Positions 9,042 through 18,900 of a DNA stretch of 64,000 nucleotides are shown piece after piece. The stretch is from the NCBI RefSeq assembly GCF_000701365.1, contig NZ_JNIK01000021.1, positions 1-64,000 of the forward strand, read 5' to 3'. The stretch comes from Blastococcus sp. URHD0036. GTDB taxonomy: Bacteria; Actinomycetota; Actinomycetes; Mycobacteriales; Geodermatophilaceae. The notes beneath the pieces are model-generated. The model had not been told where the DNA came from. It did no database searches and saw only the letters and a list, made by a program, of their open reading frames with translations. Position 1 is the stretch's first letter; each line of letters opens with the position of its first letter. Both the position numbers and the translations under genes were made by a program.

Positions 9042-10535
9042 GTGTCCACCGAGCTCGCCCCCGTCACCGATCCCGACGTAGTCCTCGTCGGCGGCGGAAT
9101 CATGAGCGCGACCCTCGCGTCGCTGCTCGGCATCGTCGCTCCCGACTGGAGCGTCGCGGTCTTCGAGTCCGGCCCCTCGGTGGCCGAGGAGAGCTCCGGC
9201 CCGTGGAACAACGCCGGGACCGGCCACGCCGCGCTCTGCGAGCTCAACTACACGCCCGCCGGGCCCGACGGCCGGGTCGACGCGACCAAGGCCGCGACCA
9301 TCAACGAGCAGTTCCAGCTGTCGCGCCAGTTCTGGTCGCACCTGGTCCGCCGCGGCATGACCGGCTCGCCCAAGGACTTCATCACCCCGGTCCCGCACAT
9401 CAGCTTCGTGACGGGCGAGAAGGGTCGCGCGTACATGCGCAACCGGTACACCTCGCTCGTCGCGCACCCGCTGTTCGAGGGCATGGAGTACACCGACGAC
9501 CCGTCGACGTTCGCCGAGTGGGTCCCGCTGATGATGGCCGGCCGCGACCCGGCCGAGGTGATCGCCGCGACGCGCGCCGTCGCCGGCACCGACGTCAACT
9601 TCGGCGCGCTCACCCGGCTGCAGCTGGAGGACGCGGAGAACCGCGGGGTGCACGTCCACGTCGGCCAGCGGGTCGACGACCTCGAGCGCATGGACGACGG
9701 CCGCTGGAAGGTGACCGTCGAGGACGCCGTCACCGGCGAGCACCGCACGGTGCGGGCCCGCTTCGTCTTCGTGGGCGCCGGCGGCGGCGCGCTGCCCCTG
9801 CTGCAGAAGGCCGGGATCCCGGAGATCGGCGGCTTCGGCGGCTTCCCGGTCAGCGGCCAGTTCCTGCGCACCCGCTCCCCCGAGCTCGTCTCCCGCCACC
9901 AGGCCAAGGTGTACGGCCAGGCCGCCGTCGGCGCACCGCCGATGTCCGTGCCGCACCTGGACCTGCGCCTGGTCGACGGCGAGTACTCGCTGCTGTTCGG
10001 CCCCTACGCGGGCTTCTCCCCCAAGTTCCTTAAGGCCGGGTCGATGTTCGACCTGCCGCTGTCGGTGAAGCCCAACAACCTGGGCTCGATGCTGGGCGTG
10101 GCCCGCACCGAGCTGGCGCTGACGCGCTACCTGATCGGCGAGCTGCTGCAGTCCCGCGCCGCCCGCCACCGCACGCTGCAGGGCTTCGTGCCGCTGGCCG
10201 AGCAGGGCGACTGGGACATGATCACCGCCGGTCAGCGGGTGCAGGTCATCAAGAAGGACCCGAACAGCGGCAAGGGCATCCTGCAGTTCGGCACCGAGCT
10301 CATCACCGGCGCCGACGGCAGCATCGCCGGTCTGCTCGGCGCCTCCCCCGGCGCGTCGACCGCGGTGTCGGCGATGCTCACGCTGATGGAGCGTTGCTTC
10401 CCCCAGCAGATCGACGGCTGGCGGCCGGCGCTGCAGGAGGCCATCCCCTCCTACGGCCGCAGCCTCGCCACCGACCTGACGCTGCTGCGCGAGGTCCGCG
10501 ACGAGACGACGAAGACCCTGGAACTGGTGGGCTGA
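9042..10535 (+). CDS. mqo: Malate:quinone oxidoreductase (malate dehydrogenase, quinone)
   Basis: A membrane-associated FAD enzyme that oxidises malate to oxaloacetate and passes electrons to the quinone pool, linking the TCA cycle to respiration. The 497-residue length is normal. The FAD-binding glycine motif VLVGGGIMSATL (residues 15-25) and the family stretches PWNNAGTGHAALCELNYTP, VGAGGGALPLLQ and LLGASPGASTAV are present. The GTG start at 9042 is preceded by AGAGG about 7 bases away, which decides against longer frames. It is transcribed alone, divergent from lspA and convergent with the antiporter. Confidence 0.97.
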   Translation: MSTELAPVTDPDVVLVGGGIMSATLASLLGIVAPDWSVAVFESGPSVAEESSGPWNNAGTGHAALCELNYTPAGPDGRVDATKAATINEQFQLSRQFWSHLVRRGMTGSPKDFITPVPHISFVTGEKGRAYMRNRYTSLVAHPLFEGMEYTDDPSTFAEWVPLMMAGRDPAEVIAATRAVAGTDVNFGALTRLQLEDAENRGVHVHVGQRVDDLERMDDGRWKVTVEDAVTGEHRTVRARFVFVGAGGGALPLLQKAGIPEIGGFGGFPVSGQFLRTRSPELVSRHQAKVYGQAAVGAPPMSVPHLDLRLVDGEYSLLFGPYAGFSPKFLKAGSMFDLPLSVKPNNLGSMLGVARTELALTRYLIGELLQSRAARHRTLQGFVPLAEQGDWDMITAGQRVQVIKKDPNSGKGILQFGTELITGADGSIAGLLGASPGASTAVSAMLTLMERCFPQQIDGWRPALQEAIPSYGRSLATDLTLLREVRDETTKTLELVG

Positions 10536-10536
10536 C

Positions 10537-10566
10537 ACCGAGCGACTCCGCTCAGTCGGCCTCGGT
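10537..10566. terminator. Hairpin between convergent mqo and antiporter genes
   Basis: ACCGAG CGACT (10537-10547), a six-base loop, AGTCG (10554-10558), a two-base bulge, then CTCGGT (10561-10566): an 11-bp stem directly after the mqo stop and overlapping the end of the antiporter gene. No T-tract, as is usual in GC-rich actinobacteria. Probably bidirectional. Confidence 0.55.
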
Positions 10567-12063
10567 GGGGCTGCCGGTCTCGCCGCGCCAGGTCGCCAGG
10601 CGGCCGGCGCGGCTGACCGCCCGCAGCCGGCGCTCGGCCTCGGCCCGCGACCGCCGCGCCGACACCAGCAGCGCCTGGTCCCCCCGCATCAGCCGGGTGG
10701 TCGCGTCGGGCACGAACGACCGGCCCGCGCGCACGATGAGGACGACGGCGGCGTCCTCGGGCAACCGCAGCTCCGGCAGGTAGACGCCGTGCAATCGCGA
10801 CCCCGCCGGCACGGTCAGCTGCATGAGCTCGGCGTCCAGCTCCTCCAGGGGCGCGGACTCCACCTGGACCTCGCGCGGGGTGATCGGCGCGGCGATGCCC
10901 AGCCGGCGGGCCACCCACGGCAGCGAGCGGCCCTGGATCAGCGTGAAGACGACGACCAGCACGAAGACGGTGTCGAAGACCTGCGTCGCCTCGGGGACGC
11001 CGGCCGCGACCGGGAACGTGGCGAGCACGATCGGCACCGCACCGCGCAGGCCCGCCCACGAGATGAAGGCCATCTGCGAGAACGGCATCCGGAACGGCGC
11101 CAGGCTGGCCACCACCGACAGCGGCCGCGCCACCAGCAGCAGCGCCCCGCCGACGACGAGCGCCGGCCCGAGCGCGTCGAGCAGCCGCTCCGGTGAGGCG
11201 AGCAGTCCCAGCAGCACGAACAGCCCGATCTGGGCCAGCGACGCCATGCCCTCGGCGAAGCCGATGCTCGCCGACCGGTGCGGCAGCGGCGCGTTGCCGA
11301 GCACCAGCGCGCACAGGTAGACGGCTACGAACCCGGAGGTGTGCAGCAGGTCGGCCGAGGCGAACGCCAGCACGCACAGCGCCAGGGTCGCCAACGGGTA
11401 GAAGCCCGACAGCGGCAGCGCCGAGCGGCGCAGGAGCCACGCGCCCGCCGCCCCGAGCGCGACGCCGATCACCGCTCCCCCGGCGAGCTCGCCCACCACC
11501 TCGAGCAGCGTCACCCACCAGGCGGCCGGCTCACCGCCGGTGAGCCGCTCGGCGAGGACGACGACGAGGAGGATGACCGGCGCGTCGTTGAGCCCGCTCT
11601 CCACCTCCAGGGCGGCGACCATCCGGCGGGGCAGCGGGAGCCGGCGGAGGGTGGCGAACACGGCCGCGGCGTCGGTGGAGCTGACGACGGCGCCGAGCAG
11701 CAGGGCGGAGGCCCAGGAGAGGTCGAGCAGGGCGACCCCGATCGCCCCGGTGACGGCCACGCTCACCGCGACGCCGACCGTGGACAGCGCGATCCCCGGC
11801 CCCACCGCGCGGCGCACGTCGGCCCACCGGGTGGTCAGGCCGCCCTCGGCGAGGATGACCACGAGCGCGGCGACCCCCAGCGTCTGGGTCAGCTCGACGT
11901 CCTCGAACTGGACCCCCGCGCCGCTCTCCCCCAGGGCCACCCCGAGCGCCAGGTACAGCAGCAGGCTGGGCAACCCCAGCCGGTCGGCCAGCCGCAGCGC
12001 CACCGCGGCGACGAGGACCACGAGGGCACCGACAGCGAGCGCGACGGTGACCGTCGTGTTCAC
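10552..12063 (-). CDS. Potassium/proton antiporter, CPA family with C-terminal TrkA_C domain
   Basis: A 503-residue monovalent cation:proton antiporter (CvrA/NhaP2 type) that probably exports K+ (or Na+) in exchange for protons. About twelve membrane segments occupy residues 5-395. They include the exchanger motifs VVSSTDAAAVFATLR (D131) and EVESGLNDAPVI (N159, D160) and the conserved AFISWAGLRGAVPIVLA. A cytosolic TrkA_C-like domain (about 405-490) follows and may sense a regulatory ligand. The GTG start at 12063 is 97 bp from the divergent ileS start. Ion selectivity is inferred from family only. Confidence 0.9.
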   Translation of the reverse strand: MNTTVTVALAVGALVVLVAAVALRLADRLGLPSLLLYLALGVALGESGAGVQFEDVELTQTLGVAALVVILAEGGLTTRWADVRRAVGPGIALSTVGVAVSVAVTGAIGVALLDLSWASALLLGAVVSSTDAAAVFATLRRLPLPRRMVAALEVESGLNDAPVILLVVVLAERLTGGEPAAWWVTLLEVVGELAGGAVIGVALGAAGAWLLRRSALPLSGFYPLATLALCVLAFASADLLHTSGFVAVYLCALVLGNAPLPHRSASIGFAEGMASLAQIGLFVLLGLLASPERLLDALGPALVVGGALLLVARPLSVVASLAPFRMPFSQMAFISWAGLRGAVPIVLATFPVAAGVPEATQVFDTVFVLVVVFTLIQGRSLPWVARRLGIAAPITPREVQVESAPLEELDAELMQLTVPAGSRLHGVYLPELRLPEDAAVVLIVRAGRSFVPDATTRLMRGDQALLVSARRSRAEAERRLRAVSRAGRLATWRGETGSPTEAD

Positions 12064-12160
12064 CGCCCGGCCCCCGTCACGGGGGCAGTCTCCCGTACGC
12101 GCGTGTCGGTCCTGTTCCACCAGTGCGGGAGCCGCTCGACGCCTCGGGGACAATGGGAGC

Positions 12161-15100
12161 GTGAGCTCTCCCGGCCCCTTCCGCGCGCTGCCCCCGCAGG
12201 TCGACCTGCCCGCCCTGGAGCACGACGTCCTGCGCCGCTGGGAGGAGGCGGAGGTGTTCGCCCGGAGCGTGGCGGAGTCGCAGGGCCGGCCGCAGTGGAA
12301 CGTGTACGAGGGTCCGCCCACGGCGAACGGCCGGCCGGGCACCCACCACATCGAGGCCCGCGCGTTCAAGGACGTCTTCCCCCGCTTCAAGACGATGCAG
12401 GGCTGGCACGTGCCCCGCCGCGCCGGGTGGGACTGCCACGGCCTGCCCGTCGAGATCGCCGTCGAGCAGGAGCTGGGCTTCGCCGGGAAGCCCGACATCG
12501 AGCGGTTCGGCATCGCGGAGTTCAACGCGAAGTGCCGGGAGTCCGTGCTGCGGCACGTCGACTCGTTCTCCGAGCTCACCCGCCGGATGGGCTACTGGGT
12601 CGACATGTCCACCGCCTACTGGACGATGGACCCGCAGTACGTCGAGAGCGTCTGGTGGTCGCTCAAGCAGGTGTTCGAGAAGGGCCTGCTGGTCGAGGAC
12701 CACCGGGTGGCGCCCTACTGCCCGCGCTGCGGCACCGGGCTGTCCGACCACGAGGTGGCCCAGGGCTACGAGTCGATCACCGACCCCTCGGTGTACGTCA
12801 GCCTCCCCGTCACCAGCGGCGAGTGGGCCGGCCGGGCCGACCTGCTGATCTGGACGACGACGCCGTGGACGCTGCCGTCCAACACCGCCGTCGCGGTCAA
12901 CCCCGACGTGACCTACCTCGTCGTCCGCACCACGCACGACGGCCGGGAGCGCACCGTCGTCGTCGCCGAACCGCTGGTGGACGCCGTCCTCGGTGCCGAC
13001 ACCCCGCGCGAGGTCCTGGCCACCACGACGGGCCGCGACTGGGAGCGCGTGCACTACCAGCGGCCGTTCGAGCTCGTCGACTTCCCCGAGGGCGACGCGC
13101 ACTACGTCGTCCTCGCCGACTACGTGACCACCGACGACGGCACCGGCCTGGTCCACCAGTCCCCCGCGTTCGGCGCCGACGACCTCACCGTCTGCCGCGG
13201 CTACGGGCTGCCGGTCGTCAACCCGATCGACTCCAGCGGGCACTTCCTCGCCGAGGTCCCCCTGGTGGGCGGGCACTTCTTCAAGGCCGCCGACGACCGG
13301 CTCGTGGTCGACATGACCGAGCGTGGGGTGCTGTGGCGCGAGCAGCGCTACGAGCACAGCTACCCGCACTGCTGGCGCTGCCACACGCCGCTCATGTACT
13401 ACGCCCAGCCGTCCTGGTACATCCGGACCAGCACCGTCAAGGACCAGCTGCTGGCGGAGAACGAGAAGACCCGCTGGTACCCCGAGACCATCCAGTGGGG
13501 CCGGTACGGCGACTGGCTGCACAACAACGTCGACTGGGCGCTGTCCCGCGACCGCTACTGGGGCACCCCGCTGCCGATCTGGCGCAACGACGCCGACCCG
13601 ACGCGCGTGGTCGCCGTCGGCTCGCTCGCCGAGCTGTCGGAGCTGACCGGGCGCGACCTGTCCGACCTGGACCCGCACCGGCCGTTCATCGACGAGATCA
13701 CCTTCACGCTGGACGGCGAGGAGGGCACCTTCCGCCGGGTGCCGCAGGTCATCGACGCCTGGTACGACTCCGGCTCGATGCCGTTCGCCCAGTGGGGGGC
13801 GCCGTACCGCAACCAGGAACAGTTCGAGGCCGCCTACCCGGCGCAGTTCATCTGCGAGGCGATCGACCAGACCCGCGGCTGGTTCTACTCGCTGATGGCG
13901 GTCGGCACGCTGGTGTTCGGGCAGAACTCCTACGAGAACGTCCTGTGCCTGGGCCACATCCTCGCCGAGGACGGCCGCAAGATGAGCAAGCACCTGGGCA
14001 ACATCCTCGAGCCCATCCCCCTGATGGACCGGCACGGCGCCGACGCCGTCCGCTGGTTCATGCTGGCCGGCGGGTCGCCGTGGTCGGCCCGGCGCGTGGG
14101 GCACGAGACGCTGTCCGAGGTGGTCCGCAAGGTCCTGCTGACCTACTGGAACACCGCGAGCTTCTTCACCCTCTACGCCGAGACCAACGGCTGGGACCCG
14201 GCCACGACGCCGGCACCGCCGCGCGCCGAACGGCCGCTGCTGGACCGCTGGGCACTGGCCACGCTCGCCGAGGTCACCGAGGGCGTCACCGCCGCGCTCG
14301 AGGACTTCGACACCCAGGGTGCCGGCCGGCAGCTGGCGCAGTTCGTCGACGACCTCTCCAACTGGTACGTCCGCCGCTCCCGCCGCCGCTTCTGGGACGG
14401 CGACCCGGCGGCGCTGGGCACGCTGCACGAGGTGCTCGACGGGCTGACCCGCCTCATGGCGCCGTTCACGCCGTTCGTCACCGACGAGGTGTGGTCACGG
14501 GCGGTGGTCGCCGGTCGCGCGGGCGCCGTCGACTCCGTGCACCTGGCCACCTGGCCGACCGTCGACGCCGAGGCCCGGGACCCCCAGCTGGTCGAGCAGA
14601 TCGCCCTGGTCCGCCGGCTGGTGGAGCTCGGCCGCTCGGCGCGGACGTCGTCGAAGGTCCGCACCCGCCAGCCGCTGGCCCGTGCGCTGGTCGCCGCCCC
14701 CGGCTGGTCCTCGTTGCCCACGGACCTGAAGGCCGAGCTCGCCGACGAGCTGAACGTGCAGGCGACCACCGAGCTGGCGGCCGAGGGCGGGCTCGTCGAC
14801 GTCAGCGTGAAGGTGGACTTCCGGGCCGTCGGCCGGCGGCTGGGCAAGCAGGTCCAGGCCGTGGCCCAGGCCGTCGCCGCGGCCGACGCCGTCGGGCTCG
14901 TCGCGGCCTACCGCGCCGGGACGGCGTCGGTCGAGGTCGACGGCGCACCGGTGCCGCTGGAGGACGGCGACCTGGTCGTCACCGAGACCCCGCGCGAGGG
15001 GTGGACGGTCGCCAGCGGCGGCGGCCTCACCGTGGCGCTGGACCTCACGCTCACCCCGGAGCTGGAGCGCGCCGGGCTGGTCCGCGAGGCGGTGCGGCTG

Positions 15101-15319
15101 GTGCAGGAGGCCCGCAAGGCCACCGGCCTCGCGGTCAGCGACCGGATCGAGCTGCGCTGGACCGGCGAGGGCGCCATCGCCCAGGCGCTGACCGAGCAGG
15201 CGGACCCGGTGGCGGCCGAGGTGCTGGCCGTCGCCGTGCACGCGCAGACGGCGGGCGAGGGGCCGGGCATCGACGGCCCCGGCGGGTCGCGCTTCTGGGT
15301 GGCCCGCGCCGAGGGGTGA
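12161..15319 (+). CDS. ileS: Isoleucyl-tRNA synthetase, type-2 like, with altered HIGH motif
   Basis: Charges tRNA-Ile. The 1052-residue class I synthetase begins at GTG 12161. The class I HIGH motif is replaced by GTHH (residues 60-63, in TANGRPGTHHIEARAF). The second motif is KMSKH (about 607-611). The editing (CP1) insertion lies around residues 190-400, and an anticodon-binding domain with a C-terminal domain follows. RYWGTPLPIW and GWDCHGLPVE are intact. The GTHH form is described for some mupirocin-resistant IleRS2 enzymes. The neighbours are a divergent antiporter and, convergently, a membrane protein; wag31 is nearby, as in Streptomyces. Confidence 0.97.
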   Translation: MSSPGPFRALPPQVDLPALEHDVLRRWEEAEVFARSVAESQGRPQWNVYEGPPTANGRPGTHHIEARAFKDVFPRFKTMQGWHVPRRAGWDCHGLPVEIAVEQELGFAGKPDIERFGIAEFNAKCRESVLRHVDSFSELTRRMGYWVDMSTAYWTMDPQYVESVWWSLKQVFEKGLLVEDHRVAPYCPRCGTGLSDHEVAQGYESITDPSVYVSLPVTSGEWAGRADLLIWTTTPWTLPSNTAVAVNPDVTYLVVRTTHDGRERTVVVAEPLVDAVLGADTPREVLATTTGRDWERVHYQRPFELVDFPEGDAHYVVLADYVTTDDGTGLVHQSPAFGADDLTVCRGYGLPVVNPIDSSGHFLAEVPLVGGHFFKAADDRLVVDMTERGVLWREQRYEHSYPHCWRCHTPLMYYAQPSWYIRTSTVKDQLLAENEKTRWYPETIQWGRYGDWLHNNVDWALSRDRYWGTPLPIWRNDADPTRVVAVGSLAELSELTGRDLSDLDPHRPFIDEITFTLDGEEGTFRRVPQVIDAWYDSGSMPFAQWGAPYRNQEQFEAAYPAQFICEAIDQTRGWFYSLMAVGTLVFGQNSYENVLCLGHILAEDGRKMSKHLGNILEPIPLMDRHGADAVRWFMLAGGSPWSARRVGHETLSEVVRKVLLTYWNTASFFTLYAETNGWDPATTPAPPRAERPLLDRWALATLAEVTEGVTAALEDFDTQGAGRQLAQFVDDLSNWYVRRSRRRFWDGDPAALGTLHEVLDGLTRLMAPFTPFVTDEVWSRAVVAGRAGAVDSVHLATWPTVDAEARDPQLVEQIALVRRLVELGRSARTSSKVRTRQPLARALVAAPGWSSLPTDLKAELADELNVQATTELAAEGGLVDVSVKVDFRAVGRRLGKQVQAVAQAVAAADAVGLVAAYRAGTASVEVDGAPVPLEDGDLVVTETPREGWTVASGGGLTVALDLTLTPELERAGLVREAVRLVQEARKATGLAVSDRIELRWTGEGAIAQALTEQADPVAAEVLAVAVHAQTAGEGPGIDGPGGSRFWVARAEG

Positions 15320-15352
15320 CGGAGCCGATCCCGGGGCCCGGGCCGCGCGGAG

Positions 15353-16093
15353 CTACTTCTGCGCGGCCCTGCGGGCGCGGGCGATCTCGGCGAGGTGGCC
15401 GTCGGGGCAGCACACCGCGCACGGCGTGAAGCCGTCGCTGCGCGCCTCGGCGACCGGGAGCGGGATGGTCGCCCGCCCGCGCAGCCAGCGGCAGTCCGCC
15501 AGGTGGTAGCGCGGGTGCTCGTCGACGACGAGGACCTGGTCGCGCATGTCGACGACCATGAGCAGGTCGGTGAACTCGACCTCCTCCTCCGCGGGGTCAC
15601 CCCCGTCGGAGTCCGGGCCCGCGTGCTGGCGGGAGGACCGGGCGGCGGAGCGTCCGGCCGCGACCGGCTCACCGGCGGTGGGGGTCTCCCCGGTCGCGGC
15701 GCCGGCCCGGTCGGAGTGCCGCCCGGTGGGCGCCTCCGGCTCCTGGGCGGGTGCCGCGTCGCGCTCGGAGAGCACCGGGGGGACGGTGATCGGCGGAGTG
15801 GTGGTCGGCCCCCGCGTCACCGGAGGGGTGGGCGGCGGCGCCGAGCGGGCCGCGAGCCGTTCCCGTGCGGCCCGGTCCTCGGCCTCCCGGCGCTCCTCGT
15901 CCGACGCCTCCGGGGCACGCGGGGCCACCCGCACGAGGACGAGGAGCGCGGCGGCCAGCGCACAGCAGGCGACGCACCCCCAGTAGAAGCTCGTCGTCCC
16001 GGTGGCGAGGCCACCCACGAACAGACCCAGTCCCGCGAGGACCAGCAGTCCGGCCGCCAAGATCACCGTTCGACTGTAGCGGCGGACGTCCAC
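15353..16093 (-). CDS. Membrane protein with C-terminal Cys-rich (Ada-like zinc-site) motif, function unknown
   Basis: A 246-residue protein that I cannot name. Two membrane segments (about residues 9-28 and 36-54) are followed by a charged, Pro/Thr-rich linker (about 60-165). A compact C-terminal domain holds YHLADCRWLRGR and GFTPCAVCCPDGHL; this H/C...CxxC arrangement resembles small zinc-binding modules such as the Ada-type site. The start is GTG 16093. It lies downstream of wag31 on the same strand, but the strong hairpin at 16130-16166 stands between them, so it is probably transcribed separately. Its cellular role is open. Confidence 0.75.
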   Translation of the reverse strand: MDVRRYSRTVILAAGLLVLAGLGLFVGGLATGTTSFYWGCVACCALAAALLVLVRVAPRAPEASDEERREAEDRAARERLAARSAPPPTPPVTRGPTTTPPITVPPVLSERDAAPAQEPEAPTGRHSDRAGAATGETPTAGEPVAAGRSAARSSRQHAGPDSDGGDPAEEEVEFTDLLMVVDMRDQVLVVDEHPRYHLADCRWLRGRATIPLPVAEARSDGFTPCAVCCPDGHLAEIARARRAAQK

Positions 16094-16129
16094 GCGGCGC
16101 GCCTCGAGGCTGCCCCGGCCGTGGACGCA

Positions 16130-16166
16130 CGAGGGCCCCCGGACCGATGCGGTCCGGGGGCCCTCG
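16130..16166. terminator. Strong hairpin terminator after wag31
   Basis: A perfect 16-bp stem (16130-16145 paired with 16151-16166) with a five-base loop, 16 bp beyond the wag31 stop. There is no T-run, but the stem is very stable. It probably marks the 3' end of the dcw transcript. Confidence 0.8.
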
Positions 16167-16182
16167 TCGGGCGGTGCGGGCG

Positions 16183-16905
16183 TCAGGCCGACGCGTGCTG
16201 GTTCTGCCGGCCGGCCGGGGCGGGCTCGGCGGAGCCGCGGCCGTCCAGGTCGCGCAGGTGCGACTCGAGGTAGGACCGCAGGCGGGTGCGGTACTCGCGC
16301 TCGTAGGTACGCAGCTCCTCGATCTTGCGCTCGAGGCTGCTGCGCTTCTGCTCGAGGCCGCTGACGGCCTCGGAGTGCCGCCGCTCGGCGTCCTGCTCCA
16401 GGGCGGCGGCCTTGGCGCGCGACTCGCGCTCCAGGGTCTCCGCGCGGGTGCGGGCGTCGCCGAGCATCGTGTCGGCGCGCATCTTGGCCTCGCTGACCAT
16501 CTGGTCGCTCTTGGCCCGGGCGTCGGACAGCAGCCGCTCGCTGTTGGTCTTGGCACCGGCCAGCATCTCGTCGGCCTGGGCCTTGGCCTCGTTGACGTAC
16601 CGGTCGGCCGTCTCCGTGGCCAGGGCCAGCATCCGGGAGGCGCGGGCGCTGTCGTCCTCGCGCGGCGCGGCCGGCGGCGGCGCCTGCACGGGGGCGGGGG
16701 CCGGGGCGGGCGCGGGCTGCTCGACGACGGTCGCGGGCGCGCGGCCGGTGGTGGCGCGCAGCTCGTTGTTCTCCTCGATCAGCCGGGCGAGCTCGGCCTC
16801 GACCACGTCGAGGAAGGCGTCGACCTCGTCCTCGTCATAGCCGCGCTTGCCGATCGGCGGCTTCTTGAAGACGACGTTGTGGACGTCGGCAGGCGTGAGT
16901 GGCAA
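16183..16905 (-). CDS. wag31: DivIVA-domain polar growth protein Wag31
   Basis: A coiled-coil scaffold that recruits the cell-wall synthesis machinery to poles or septa. The 240-residue protein has the N-terminal DivIVA membrane-binding domain ([20 protein letters not shown], residues 2-21, then the first coil [18 protein letters not shown]). A Pro/Ala linker at about 75-90 and a long coiled coil rich in Ala/Glu/Arg follow to about residue 225. The start codon is TTG at 16905, fixed by the family's [10 protein letters not shown] terminus and a GAGGTG Shine-Dalgarno six bases upstream. It is the last gene of the sepF-yggT-wag31 segment and is followed by a terminator. Confidence 0.96.
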   Translation of the reverse strand: MPLTPADVHNVVFKKPPIGKRGYDEDEVDAFLDVVEAELARLIEENNELRATTGRAPATVVEQPAPAPAPAPVQAPPPAAPREDDSARASRMLALATETADRYVNEAKAQADEMLAGAKTNSERLLSDARAKSDQMVSEAKMRADTMLGDARTRAETLERESRAKAAALEQDAERRHSEAVSGLEQKRSSLERKIEELRTYEREYRTRLRSYLESHLRDLDGRGSAEPAPAGRQNQHASA

Positions 16906-17009
16906 CTAGCTCACCTCGGGTCGGACGGCGGGAACAGGGACGTTCTCGGACGGGCGGCGGCAGCCACCAGCCGACACGCGGCGACGCCGCGACGGGGACA
17001 GGGAGGCGC

Positions 17010-17306
17010 TCACGCGCGGAACGCCAGCCCGTCCACGATCCCCTTCAGGATGAACACGGCTATCAGGAGCACCATAAACCCGAGGTCCAGCCGGATGGCC
17101 CCCAGGTTGAGTGGCGGGATCACCTTGCGGACGGCCTTCAGCGGTGGGTCCGTGGTCGAGTAGACGACCTCCAGACCCGCCGCGACCAGCCCGGACGGGC
17201 GCCAGCTGCGGGCCAGCACCATCACCCAGTCGACGACGAACCGCGCGAACAGCAGGATGAGGAAGACGAGCAGCACTGCTGACAGGATCTCCCAGAAAAC
17301 GGCCAC
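17010..17306 (-). CDS. YggT family membrane protein
   Basis: A 98-residue protein with two YggT-type hydrophobic regions: residues 3-30 (WEILSAVLLVFLILLFARF) and 70-92. Between them lies the conserved STTDPPLKAVRKVIPPLNLG. YggT proteins sit between sepF and divIVA in most actinobacteria and in cyanobacteria. They are linked to division or osmotic tolerance, but the biochemical role is unresolved. The start is GTG 17306. It is 66 bp after sepF and 104 bp before wag31. Confidence 0.92.
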   Translation of the reverse strand: MAVFWEILSAVLLVFLILLFARFVVDWVMVLARSWRPSGLVAAGLEVVYSTTDPPLKAVRKVIPPLNLGAIRLDLGFMVLLIAVFILKGIVDGLAFRA

Positions 17307-17372
17307 GGTCCTCGTTCGTCCAAGGGCACAGGCGTGCCGCGGTGACCACCGGCCACGTGCGGCCGATGGCGC

Positions 17373-18095
17373 CTAGGACTGGTTGAAGAAGCCGCCCTCG
17401 CGGATCTTCGCCTTGTCCTCGGCGGTCACGTCGACGTCCCGCGGACTGAGCAGGAACACCTTCGCCGTGACGCGCTCGATACTACCGCGCAGCCCGAACG
17501 ACAGACCCGCAGCGAAGTCGACCAGGCGCTTGGCGTCGGCGTCGTCCATCTCGGTCAGGTTCATGATCACGGGCCTGCCTTCGCGGAAGCTCTCGCCGAT
17601 CTGGCGGGCCTCGTTGTAGGTGCGCGGGTGCAGCGTCGTGATGCGGTAGGGCTGCGGAGCCGGAGCCGGCTCGGGCACCGCGACGGCCACCGGCTCGCGC
17701 ACCTGGGCGACCGCGGCACTCCCGGCCGACCCCAGCGAGGACCCGCCGGAGGAGCCGGTCGAGGACATCGGCGACGAGGCGGCCAGCCGGCCGGCCGCGG
17801 TCGAGCCGGCGGCGGGCGCGACACCGAGGCTCCGGGCGGAGCCGCCGCGACGCAGCACCACGGGCTCGGGCGCCGGCGGCGGCTCGGGCGCGGCCAGCTC
17901 CTCCTCGTAGTACTCGTAGTGGTCGCGACCCTCGAGGTGCCCGTCGTCGTAGCCGTCCTCGGGGAGGTATCGGCCGTAGCGGCGGTCGTCGTAGCGGTCG
18001 TCGGACTGGCGGGCGTCGTACCGGCCGTAGGCGCGGGCGTCGTCGTCCTCGACGAGCCCCAGGTAGATGCCCATCTTCCGCATGGCTCCGGCCAT
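17373..18095 (-). CDS. sepF: Cell division protein SepF
   Basis: A membrane anchor and bundler for FtsZ, essential in actinobacteria, which lack FtsA. The N-terminal amphipathic helix [17 protein letters not shown] is the lipid anchor. A long Tyr/Asp/Arg- then Gly/Ser-rich linker (about residues 20-145) precedes the SepF core ([52 protein letters not shown]). At 240 residues it is long because of the linker. ATG 18095 was chosen because of the GGGAGG Shine-Dalgarno and the conserved N-terminus; an upstream in-frame start at 18215 lies inside yggS. Confidence 0.96.
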   Translation of the reverse strand: MAGAMRKMGIYLGLVEDDDARAYGRYDARQSDDRYDDRRYGRYLPEDGYDDGHLEGRDHYEYYEEELAAPEPPPAPEPVVLRRGGSARSLGVAPAAGSTAAGRLAASSPMSSTGSSGGSSLGSAGSAAVAQVREPVAVAVPEPAPAPQPYRITTLHPRTYNEARQIGESFREGRPVIMNLTEMDDADAKRLVDFAAGLSFGLRGSIERVTAKVFLLSPRDVDVTAEDKAKIREGGFFNQS

Positions 18096-18108
18096 CGGAC
18101 CTCCCCCT

Positions 18109-18867
18109 CTACTCGGACCCCCGGGGTCCGTGTGACTGGTGTGACTCGCGTGGCTGGTGAGCCGCATCTGACGGGGAGGGTAGAAGCCGCCGGCCGAAGA
18201 TCGCGGTTCCGACACGCACGACGGTGCTGCCGGCCGCGACCGCCGCCTCGAGGTCGCCGCTCATCCCGGCCGAGATCCCGACGGCCTCCGGGTGGTCGGC
18301 GCGCACCCGCGCGGAGAGCTCGGCCAGCCGCCCGAACGCCGCCGCCGGCTCCTCGCCCCGGGGCGCCACCGCCATGAGCCCGGCCAGCCGCAGCCCGGCT
18401 TGTCCGGCGACGGCGTCGGCCAGCGCGGGGACGTCGCCCGGCGCGGCTCCACCGCGGGCGGCGAGCTCCCCCTCCGGGCCGCCGAGGTCCACCTGGACGT
18501 AGACCTCCACCGGACGACCGGCCTCCTCCCCCACCCGGCCCAGGACCGCCACCAGTGCCTCCCGGTCCAGGGAGTGCACGACGGCCCCGAGACGGGCGAC
18601 GGCGGCGGCCTTGTTGCGCTGCAGCTGGCCGACGAAGTGCCAGCGGACGGCCACACCCTCCAGCTCCCGCGCCTTCGCGACGAGCTCCTGGACGCGGTTC
18701 TCGCCGAAGTCGCGCTGCCCGAGCGCGGCGAGGGAGGCCACGTCGTCGGCCGGCCAGGTCTTGCTGACCGCCAGCAGCGCGACCGAGGCCGGGTCGCGGC
18801 CGGCCGCCCGGGCGGCGGCGTCGACCCGGGCCCGCACGGTGCGCAGGTGCTCGGCGAGCTCGCTCAT
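18109..18867 (-). CDS. YggS family pyridoxal-phosphate homeostasis protein
   Basis: A 252-residue PLP-binding protein with an alanine-racemase-type barrel but no known enzymatic activity; it buffers PLP. The lysine motif [10 protein letters not shown] (K about residue 36), [26 protein letters not shown] and [20 protein letters not shown] are all family hallmarks. The C-terminus has an atypical His/Ser-rich tail ([16 protein letters not shown]). It lies between pgeF and sepF (gaps of 33 and 13 bp), the normal place in actinobacterial division clusters. Confidence 0.95.
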   Translation of the reverse strand: MSELAEHLRTVRARVDAAARAAGRDPASVALLAVSKTWPADDVASLAALGQRDFGENRVQELVAKARELEGVAVRWHFVGQLQRNKAAAVARLGAVVHSLDREALVAVLGRVGEEAGRPVEVYVQVDLGGPEGELAARGGAAPGDVPALADAVAGQAGLRLAGLMAVAPRGEEPAAAFGRLAELSARVRADHPEAVGISAGMSGDLEAAVAAGSTVVRVGTAIFGRRLLPSPSDAAHQPRESHQSHGPRGSE

Positions 18868-18900
18868 GCCGGGATCATCCCCGGCCGCGCGAGCGGGCCC

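Noticed and set aside
11278-15429. A 1383-residue frame overlapping ileS on the same strand
   Set aside because: Arg/Pro/Gly-rich shadow frame; the ileS frame has all catalytic motifs and the right length.
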